Positions 18,501 through 24,830 of a DNA stretch of 64,000 nucleotides are shown piece by piece. Source of the stretch: Pseudomonas sp. A-RE-19. Its GTDB lineage: Bacteria > Pseudomonadota > Gammaproteobacteria > Pseudomonadales > Pseudomonadaceae. A model generated the notes under the pieces. The model had not been told where the DNA came from. It ran no database searches and was given only the letters and a program-made list of their open reading frames with translations. The stretch lies in assembly GCF_019956555.1 (NCBI RefSeq), contig NZ_JAHBDQ010000023.1, forward strand, positions 1 to 64,000, given 5' to 3'. Position 1 is the first letter of the stretch, and each line of letters starts with the position of its first letter. The translations under genes and the position numbers were made by a program.

Positions 18501-19193
18501 ATGGAATTTCTCAACGCCTTTTCCCATCTCGATTGGCCGCAGGTTTTGCACCTGACCTGGCAGCACATCACCCTGGTCGGCATCGCGGTGACGTTAGCGA
18601 TTGTGGTCGGTGTGCCGCTGGGCATCCTGATGACGCGCTTCCCGACGCTGGCCGGCCCCTTGCAAGCCAGCGCCACGGTGCTGCTGACCGTGCCGTCGAT
18701 TGCGCTGTTCGGCCTGTTGCTGCCGTTCTACTCGAAATTCGGCCAGGGCCTGGGCCCGATGCCGGCGATCACCGCCGTGTTTCTGTACTCGTTGCTGCCG
18801 ATCATGCGTAACACCTACCTGGCGCTGACCAGCGTCGAACCGGGCATTCGCGAAGCAGCGCGGGGCATCGGCATGACCTTCGGACAGCGCCTGCGCATGG
18901 TCGAACTGCCGATTGCCGTGCCGGTGATTCTTGCCGGTGTACGCACCGCCGTGGTCATGAACATCGGTGTGATGACCATCGCCGCGACCATCGGCGCCGG
19001 TGGCCTCGGTGTACTCATTCTCGCTTCCATCAGCCGCAGCGACATGTCGATGCTGATCGTCGGCGCCGTGCTGGTCAGTCTCCTGGCCATCTTCGCCGAC
19101 CTGCTTCTGCAATGGCTGCAACGCACGCTGACGAGTAGGGGGTGTTCGCCGCAAATGGCGGGCGCGCCGTCGCCCCACAAAGCGCAAGACTAG
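18501..19193 (+). CDS. Osmoprotectant ABC transporter permease (OpuC/OsmU type, second)
   Basis: A 230-residue permease, paralogous to the one at 16843, with the EAA loop EAARGIGMTFGQRLRMVELP and the words VGVPLGILMTRFP and TIGAGGLGVLIL. Ribosome site GGCAGAGGAG precedes the ATG. The conserved protein appears to finish near ADLLLQWLQRTLTSRG: the last sixteen residues (CSPQMAGAPSPHKAQD) are encoded by the left arm of the large palindromic element that begins at 19135. The C-terminal tail is therefore an extension created by the repeat, not part of the permease fold. Confidence 0.9.
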   Translation: MEFLNAFSHLDWPQVLHLTWQHITLVGIAVTLAIVVGVPLGILMTRFPTLAGPLQASATVLLTVPSIALFGLLLPFYSKFGQGLGPMPAITAVFLYSLLPIMRNTYLALTSVEPGIREAARGIGMTFGQRLRMVELPIAVPVILAGVRTAVVMNIGVMTIAATIGAGGLGVLILASISRSDMSMLIVGAVLVSLLAIFADLLLQWLQRTLTSRGCSPQMAGAPSPHKAQD

Positions 19194-19402
19194 GCGCGAG
19201 GAGAGAGATTTGGTTTCTTCAAATGAACGACGAGCAACGACGGATTGCGCTTTGTGGGGCACGGCCCTCCGGGTTGGAGCTGTGATCCCGCCGGGCTGCG
19301 TTGCGGGACTTGAAAAGGAAACGACATTTCCTGCGTCCCACGCCTTGCCCGGCGGGATCACAGCTCCAACGCGCTCCACCATTTGCGGCGAACACCCCCT
19401 AC
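19135..19402. repeat. 268-bp nested palindromic element with three stems
   Basis: The outer stem is a perfect 24-bp inverted repeat, 19135-19158 with 19379-19402. Inside it are two separate perfect hairpins: 19172-19187 with 19245-19260 (16 bp, core GCCCCACAAAGCGCAA) and 19273-19296 with 19347-19370 (24 bp, containing GGAGCTGTGATCCCGCC). As single strand this folds into a three-way junction. It sits inside the osmoprotectant operon, overlaps the end of the second permease and stops 13 bases before the ATPase start. No transposase is encoded. It is probably a dispersed non-coding repeat, but I could not check other copies. Confidence 0.9.
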
Positions 19403-19415
19403 CTGGACTCCTGAA

Positions 19416-20585
19416 ATGATCGAACTTCAAAACCTCAGCAAGACCTTCCAAAGCAACGGCAAAGATGTGAAAGCCGTGGACTCGGTAAGCCTGACCGTCA
19501 ATGAAGGCGAGATCTGTGTGTTCCTCGGGCCATCGGGCTGCGGCAAAAGCACCACGCTGAAAATGATCAACCGCCTGATCAAACCGACCTCGGGCAAGAT
19601 CCTGATCAACGGCGAAGACACCACCGACCTCGACGCGGTCACTCTGCGCCGCAACATCGGTTATGTGATCCAGCAGATCGGTCTGTTCCCGAACATGACC
19701 ATCGAGGAAAACATCACCATCGTTCCGCGCCTGCTGGGTTGGGACAAACAGAAATGCCACGACCGCGCCCGCGAACTGATGAGCATGATCAAGCTTGAGC
19801 CCAAGCAATATCTGACTCGCTATCCGCGCGAACTGTCGGGTGGTCAGCAGCAACGGATCGGCGTGATTCGCGCACTGGCGGCGGATGCGCCGTTATTGTT
19901 GATGGACGAACCGTTCGGCGCAGTCGACCCGATCAACCGCGAGATGATCCAGAACGAATTCTTCGAGATGCAGCGAGCGCTGAACAAGACCGTGATCATG
20001 GTCAGCCACGACATCGACGAAGCCATCAAGCTCGGCGACAAGATTGCGATTTTCCGCGCGGGCAAACTGCTGCAGATCGACCACCCGGACACCCTGCTCG
20101 CGCACCCGGCGGACGATTTTGTCAGCAACTTCGTCGGCCAGGACAGCACCCTCAAGCGTCTGTTGCTGGTCAAAGCTGAAGACGCGGCGGACAACGCGCC
20201 CTCGGTCAGCCCGCAAACCCCGGTGACCGAAGCCCTGGAACTGATGGACGAACTGGACCGTCGCTACGTGGTGGTGACTTGCGCCGACAACAAGGCGATG
20301 GGTTATGTACGACGCCGCGACCTGCACCGTCAGACCGGCACATGCGCACAGTATGTGCGCGAGTTCAACGCCACGGCGGCGTACGACGAGCATTTGCGCA
20401 TCCTGTTGTCGCGCATGTACGAGTTCAACCGCTCGTGGTTGCCAGTGATGGACGCCGAGCGGGTGTTCCTGGGTGAAGTGACTCAGGAATCGATTGCCGA
20501 GTACTTGAGCTCCGGCAAGTCCCGTGGGGGCAAGACCAGCATTGTTTCGCCGGCTGAAGTGGTTGAGCAGGCAGCCACGGCCTGA
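19416..20585 (+). CDS. Osmoprotectant ABC transporter ATP-binding protein with CBS region (OpuCA/OsmV type)
   Basis: A 389-residue ATPase of the quaternary-amine uptake family. It shows Walker A GPSGCGKST, Q-loop IGYVIQQIGLFPNM, signature LSGGQQQR, Walker B LLLMDEPFGAVDP and switch His in MVSHDIDEAIKL. Residues about 270-375 form the CBS-domain tail (TPVTEALELMDELDRRYVVV and YEFNRSWLPVMDAERVFLG), which in OpuA/OpuC relatives senses ionic strength or nucleotides. The start at 19416 matches the family N-terminus (MIELQNLSKTF), yet no Shine-Dalgarno sequence is evident: the preceding bases are the end of the palindromic element and a short ACCTGGACTCCTGAA. Translation may thus depend on the fold of that element. 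Confidence 0.93.
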   Translation: MIELQNLSKTFQSNGKDVKAVDSVSLTVNEGEICVFLGPSGCGKSTTLKMINRLIKPTSGKILINGEDTTDLDAVTLRRNIGYVIQQIGLFPNMTIEENITIVPRLLGWDKQKCHDRARELMSMIKLEPKQYLTRYPRELSGGQQQRIGVIRALAADAPLLLMDEPFGAVDPINREMIQNEFFEMQRALNKTVIMVSHDIDEAIKLGDKIAIFRAGKLLQIDHPDTLLAHPADDFVSNFVGQDSTLKRLLLVKAEDAADNAPSVSPQTPVTEALELMDELDRRYVVVTCADNKAMGYVRRRDLHRQTGTCAQYVREFNATAAYDEHLRILLSRMYEFNRSWLPVMDAERVFLGEVTQESIAEYLSSGKSRGGKTSIVSPAEVVEQAATA

Positions 20586-20669
20586 CGCCCCTCGCGACAG
20601 TCAGGGCGCGGATTATCAAACCCGCGCCCGGCTGCTCTTTTATTAAGTCCTTATCGCAATACCGAGAGG

Positions 20670-21914
20670 TCAGCGTGGATTGCAATCCATGTTTACGGCC
20701 TCTTCATGCGATACATAAGGGCGTGCGGGCTCCAGATTCCAGGTGGGTTTGTCCTGAGCGATCCTCGGATCGGCCACATGGCACGAGAACTGCCGCCGCA
20801 TGCTGCCGCCGTCATGCCCCCAATTCCAGTTCTTGCTATTGGCTGCAAGGTTAAACAATTGCGCATAGGCTACGTTGGTTTTGTCCGGCCCGATGGTTCT
20901 ACCGCAAACCGTCGGTGTTGCCTTCAGAGAGGGAATAATTTTTTTCATGTCGGGCTCGAAGTACTTCTCGTCCCACTCGGTTTTCTCGATGTACTTATCG
21001 CATGACCCGTTGTCTGCGTCTCCGGGTGGAATCCCCTGGTCGCTGGTGTTGTAGGTAAACGTCGCATCCTGCGCTGTGGTTTTAGGAAGCTTGACGGCAA
21101 TCACCGGTATCCAATCGCCTTTGCCGGTTTTCGCCAGGGTAGCGTCGTACCAATCCTTCTGATCGCCTTGCGCGAGTTTCAGGCCGGAAAGCCCAGTGTA
21201 AATAAAAGCCAGGATCGGGAGGTGCGGCTGCAAATCCTGCTCCCAAGTCGCTACACGCAATTCGGTCTGCGTTTGCATCGACTCATCCTTTATCAATGCT
21301 CGCGACTTAAGGAATTGATAGAAGGCGTCTCCTTTATTAAAGCTGCCACGGTCTTCCATGACGAAGCCACATTGTTTTTGATGATTACTGCTGACGCGAC
21401 GGTAATCCTTGAACCAGGCATCAGCGGTGGTAATCCCCATATCCTGGCAAGTTTTTTCTTTTTCCGCGGTGTTGCCATTATCAACACACCCCTGTTCCGT
21501 CCTGTAGTCAGTCCAGGCATCAATAGGAAAAGCGCACTTCACATTGATCTTGGCTTCGCCCCCGGCCAAGAAATCATTGGGCTTGAGCACAAATCCATTA
21601 TTTTTAAGCAATCCCAGATCCTGGTACTCAGCATCTTTCCTTAAGTAGGATACCGAAACGCCACCACTTTTTACCGACGCCGGACTGGGATTCCATACAT
21701 GGAAACCCTTGCCACTGTCGGTGCCCCTGAGCATCAGGCCAGAGCAGTTGGAGGCCAGCCTGCCGTTGCCACAGTCTCTCGGCGTAAAATTGTAGTAATA
21801 CGTCATTAACGTAGCCACATCATTACCGGCACTTGCCTGTAACCATGAAGAAGCTGATACAAAAAACAAACACGCAGCAGCCCGCAACAGCGATTTAACT
21901 GAGCAAATATACAT
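20670..21914 (-). CDS. Secreted halovibrin (HvnA)-like protein
   Basis: A 414-residue predicted exported protein. AAGGA lies eight bases before the ATG at 21914; the signal peptide covers about residues 1-29 (hydrophobic AAACLFFVSASSW, ending LQASA). The mature part has many cysteines and the recurring words of proteins annotated as halovibrin HvnA in Pseudomonas: CSGLMLRGTDSGKGFHVWNP, SPASVKSGGVSVSYLRKDA, KCAFPIDAWTDYR and CGFVMEDRGSFNKGDAFYQF. Halovibrin of Vibrio fischeri was reported as an NAD-consuming secreted enzyme; whether that activity applies here is unknown and I see no recognisable ADP-ribosyltransferase motif. GC is lower than in the flanking genes, suggesting acquisition. It stands alone, convergent with the osmoprotectant operon. 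Confidence 0.65.
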   Translation of the reverse strand: MYICSVKSLLRAAACLFFVSASSWLQASAGNDVATLMTYYYNFTPRDCGNGRLASNCSGLMLRGTDSGKGFHVWNPSPASVKSGGVSVSYLRKDAEYQDLGLLKNNGFVLKPNDFLAGGEAKINVKCAFPIDAWTDYRTEQGCVDNGNTAEKEKTCQDMGITTADAWFKDYRRVSSNHQKQCGFVMEDRGSFNKGDAFYQFLKSRALIKDESMQTQTELRVATWEQDLQPHLPILAFIYTGLSGLKLAQGDQKDWYDATLAKTGKGDWIPVIAVKLPKTTAQDATFTYNTSDQGIPPGDADNGSCDKYIEKTEWDEKYFEPDMKKIIPSLKATPTVCGRTIGPDKTNVAYAQLFNLAANSKNWNWGHDGGSMRRQFSCHVADPRIAQDKPTWNLEPARPYVSHEEAVNMDCNPR

Positions 21915-22593
21915 GAGAATATTCCTTTATATAATTCTCAGCAGGCAAGCAATTACTTAATTCACAGACGAACAAACACCTGCAAACAATTAACTGTCCA
22001 CCCGAGCAACTCCCAAGAACCGTCCATTAAGTTTTCGAATAGTTACCCATTACCTATGAGCAACTTTCAAAACGAGTATTCAACAATTAACCAACACTGT
22101 CTACTGTCAGAACTAACAGGTACAGGCGAAATCAGAAGACTACTTCCGAATAAAAATCAGAACAGTTATAGCCAATAGAACCAATCCAGTTCTTGCTGAC
22201 GATTTGCCGGCAATTTCTCCGGGATGCCAAGCTCCCGAATCCTGACCTTCTGCCGCACCAAAATCAGTTCCAGGGGAACATCACACTGTCACGCAGGTCA
22301 GCTACATCAGTAGCTAACCGGGACCACACGACGGAAGCATGCAAAAACGCGACATTTTTTGTTGATCTCAAGCCCCTCACGCCCTAAAGTTCGCGCCGAA
22401 CGTCCATGCTGGAAACGATCCATCCGGCTCAAGTACTGACGACGAGACAGCAAGGCCAAGGGAAAGCACTGCCTCCCGCGGCCTTTTTGCTTTCGGCGAC
22501 ATGCCTTGGGAAGTAGGCGAACCAAAGTGGGGATACGGAGGACGTTCATTTGCACCCATTGTTAATTTCAGTTTGCCAGTAGGAGTTCCCAGC
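21915..22593. other. AT-rich intergenic region and speC leader
   Basis: This 679-base gap separates the divergent halovibrin-like gene and speC. The left 270 bases are strongly AT-rich and probably hold the toxin-like gene's promoter. A 65-residue frame at 22193-22387 has no ribosome site or recognisable sequence and is not called. The right third holds a candidate attenuator, described separately. Confidence 0.5.
22452..22494 (+). promoter_or_regulatory. speC: Candidate attenuator in the speC leader
   Basis: Two mutually exclusive hairpins overlap. One pairs AAGGCC (22452-22457) with GGCCTT (22480-22485), extended by GGG/CCC, and is followed by TTT as in a weak terminator. The other pairs GAAAGCA (22462-22468) with TGCTTTC (22488-22494). 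The structure ends 99 bases before the speC start. Regulation by polyamines would be reasonable for this enzyme but is only a guess. Confidence 0.35.
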
Positions 22594-23757
22594 ATGTCGA
22601 TCAACGTCGAAGACTATTTCGCGCGCGATACCTTCCAGAAAATGAAGGCCTTCGCCGACAAACAAGAAACCCCGTTCGTGGTGATCGACACCGCGATGAT
22701 CAGCCAGGCCTATGACGACCTGCGCGCCGGTTTCGAATTCGCCAAGGTCTACTACGCAGTCAAGGCCAACCCGGCCGTGGAAATCATCGACCTGCTCAAA
22801 GAGAAAGGCTCGAACTTCGACATCGCTTCGATCTACGAGCTCGACAAAGTGATGAACCAGGGCGTCGGCCCGGATCGCATCAGCTACGGCAACACCATCA
22901 AGAAATCCAAAGACATTCGCTACTTCTACGAGAAGGGCGTGCGTCTGTACGCCACCGATTCCGAAGCGGACCTGCGCAACATCGCCAAGGCAGCTCCCGG
23001 CTCGAAAGTCTATGTGCGCATCCTGACCGAAGGCTCGACCACCGCCGACTGGCCACTGTCGCGCAAATTCGGTTGCCAGACCGACATGGCCATGGACCTG
23101 CTGATCCTCGCTCGCGACCTGGGCCTGGTGCCGTACGGCATCTCCTTCCACGTCGGTTCGCAACAGCGCGACATCAGCGTCTGGGACGCGGCGATCGCCA
23201 AGGTCAAAGTGATCTTCGAACGCCTGAAAGAAGAAGACGGCATCCACCTGAAGCTGATCAATATGGGCGGTGGCTTCCCGGCCAACTACATCACCCGCAC
23301 CAACAGCCTGGAAACCTACGCTGAAGAAATCATCCGCTTCCTCAAGGAAGACTTCGGCGACGACCTGCCGGAAATCATCCTGGAGCCAGGCCGCTCGCTG
23401 ATCGCCAACGCCGGCATCCTGGTCAGCGAAGTGGTACTGGTTGCGCGTAAATCCCGTACCGCCGTCGAGCGATGGGTGTACACGGATGTGGGCAAATTCT
23501 CCGGTCTGATCGAAACCATGGACGAAGCCATCAAGTTCCCGATCTGGACCGAGAAAAAAGGCGAGATGGAAGAAGTCGTTATCGCCGGCCCAACCTGCGA
23601 CAGCGCCGACATCATGTACGAAAACTACAAGTACGGCCTGCCGCTGAACCTGGCGATCGGCGATCGTTTGTACTGGCTGTCGACCGGTGCTTACACCACC
23701 AGTTACAGCGCGGTTGAGTTCAATGGCTTCCCGCCGCTGAAGTCGTTTTACGTGTAA
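22594..23757 (+). CDS. speC: Ornithine (lysine/ornithine) decarboxylase, PLP-dependent, alanine-racemase fold
   Basis: A cytoplasmic enzyme that decarboxylates ornithine to putrescine, the entry to polyamine synthesis. It is 387 residues long, matching the Pseudomonas SpeC of fold type III rather than the much larger E. coli SpeC. The PLP lysine is in YYAVKANP; other cofactor and active-site words are FHVGSQQRD, NMGGGFPANY, ILEPGRSL and CDSADIMYE, the catalytic cysteine motif. The start at 22594 follows AGGAGTTCCCAGC; an in-frame ATG at 22501 would add 31 unrelated residues. The gene is highly conserved and flanked on both sides by lower-GC accessory genes. A bidirectional terminator follows. 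Confidence 0.95.
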   Translation: MSINVEDYFARDTFQKMKAFADKQETPFVVIDTAMISQAYDDLRAGFEFAKVYYAVKANPAVEIIDLLKEKGSNFDIASIYELDKVMNQGVGPDRISYGNTIKKSKDIRYFYEKGVRLYATDSEADLRNIAKAAPGSKVYVRILTEGSTTADWPLSRKFGCQTDMAMDLLILARDLGLVPYGISFHVGSQQRDISVWDAAIAKVKVIFERLKEEDGIHLKLINMGGGFPANYITRTNSLETYAEEIIRFLKEDFGDDLPEIILEPGRSLIANAGILVSEVVLVARKSRTAVERWVYTDVGKFSGLIETMDEAIKFPIWTEKKGEMEEVVIAGPTCDSADIMYENYKYGLPLNLAIGDRLYWLSTGAYTTSYSAVEFNGFPPLKSFYV

Positions 23758-23775
23758 GCGCTGCACCCGCAACGC

Positions 23776-23808
23776 AAAAAGCCCATGACGAGTCATGGGC
23801 TTTTTTTT
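23776..23808. terminator. Bidirectional terminator between speC and the toxin-partner gene
   Basis: AAGCCCATGAC pairs with TCATGGGCTT around a three-base loop; A runs before and T runs after it make it work in both directions. It serves the convergent genes at 22594-23757 and 23807-24706. Confidence 0.92.
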
Positions 23809-24706
23809 ACTTTTGTTGTTTCGACATTTTAATCAGCTGTTCAGACATCGACTTCACTTCAAGAATTGAATGGTCGACAAGACTCAACGAGTACTTGGCA
23901 CGTGACACAGTTTGCGCAGGATGACTGGCTGCAAACTCCCTCCCGGCTTCATCCAGGATATACGTCAGTCGATAGCAGAAGTCGCTCAGATTGTTTACCG
24001 CCCCCCCCGTACCACGGTAAAGACCGATCAAACGTTCGAAATGATCCCTCGCCATCTCCAGGCGTTCTTGCTCGGAATAGCTTTTATCCGGATCGTACTG
24101 CATGTTTGGAAGCCCCATCCGGCCCAGGCTGTAATAGACCTCAATCTTGGTGTTACCGCCGTGGCATGCGCATATTGGCAAATTGAGCGATTCAATGAAT
24201 CGAACAAAAATGCTATGAATCGTTTCACCGACGCTACGCACCGTCGATTTGAACTGTGCCGTCATCTGCCGACAGTGTTCCAGGCGTGACGCAAGCTCTC
24301 GAATAACCTCTACCACATCGGCGCGGGGCGCTCCGCCCCATTCAGGGGACCTGACCACGCTGAACTGTCCAGGATCAATGGCCGAGAGTGGTAATTTGCG
24401 CTTGGCACGGTCCTCGGCCATCTGACGAAACTCTTGACTGAAACTGTCGATATCCCTAACGACCCGAGCCGTGAGTTCGCCCAACTGAGGCATCGTGCAA
24501 ATGATCAGCTGCCAGTTGGCCGCATTAGCTCTTGCCGTCCGTATCAAGGTCTGGGCATTGGGTGGCTGCAACATGGAATGTCCCGACCGCTTGAAGGCGT
24601 CGGAAAAGTTTTCTATTTTCGCCAGAACATCCGGTAGATCATTTAACAGGTCAACGTACTGTTTCAGTGAAACGAAGTTCTTTTCTGCCAGTAAATAATC
24701 AAGCAT
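23807..24706 (-). CDS. Unknown helical partner of the YaxA-like toxin
   Basis: A 299-residue protein that I do not recognise. The start at 24706 is chosen over an in-frame ATG at 24805 because GAGGGAA lies five bases upstream and the longer form would add 33 residues of no clear character. There is no signal peptide or membrane helix. The sequence reads as mostly alpha-helical with heptad-like stretches (for example ELASRLEHCRQMTAQFKS and the C-terminal LEVKSMSEQLIKMSK) and a small Cys/His/Gly patch, CACHGGNTK. It lies 124 bases downstream of the 754-residue toxin-like gene on the same strand and shares its low GC, so the two are probably one unit. It could be an accessory, immunity or second toxin component; sequence does not decide. 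Confidence 0.6.
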   Translation of the reverse strand: MLDYLLAEKNFVSLKQYVDLLNDLPDVLAKIENFSDAFKRSGHSMLQPPNAQTLIRTARANAANWQLIICTMPQLGELTARVVRDIDSFSQEFRQMAEDRAKRKLPLSAIDPGQFSVVRSPEWGGAPRADVVEVIRELASRLEHCRQMTAQFKSTVRSVGETIHSIFVRFIESLNLPICACHGGNTKIEVYYSLGRMGLPNMQYDPDKSYSEQERLEMARDHFERLIGLYRGTGGAVNNLSDFCYRLTYILDEAGREFAASHPAQTVSRAKYSLSLVDHSILEVKSMSEQLIKMSKQQK

Positions 24707-24830
24707 TTGTATTCCCTCATCATGGCAAACCATCAATAGCCAACGATCAGGTATCGTCAGGCCAGCCGTGTTAACCGAAGTGTGACAAGACACCTCGATC
24801 AACACGGTTAGATGGAATGTTCAGCCCAAC

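Noticed and set aside
19135..19402. Insertion sequence or CRISPR-like repeat at the opuC-type operon
   Set aside because: No transposase frame, no target duplication that I can see and no regularly spaced direct repeats; it is an inverted-repeat structure only.
18594..19853. 419-codon minus-strand frame across the opuC-type operon and the palindromic element
   Set aside because: It runs antisense through two clear transporter genes and the repeat; no ribosome site or domain.
22193..22387. Small frame of 64 codons upstream of speC
   Set aside because: No ribosome site, no recognisable sequence, and located in AT-rich non-coding DNA.
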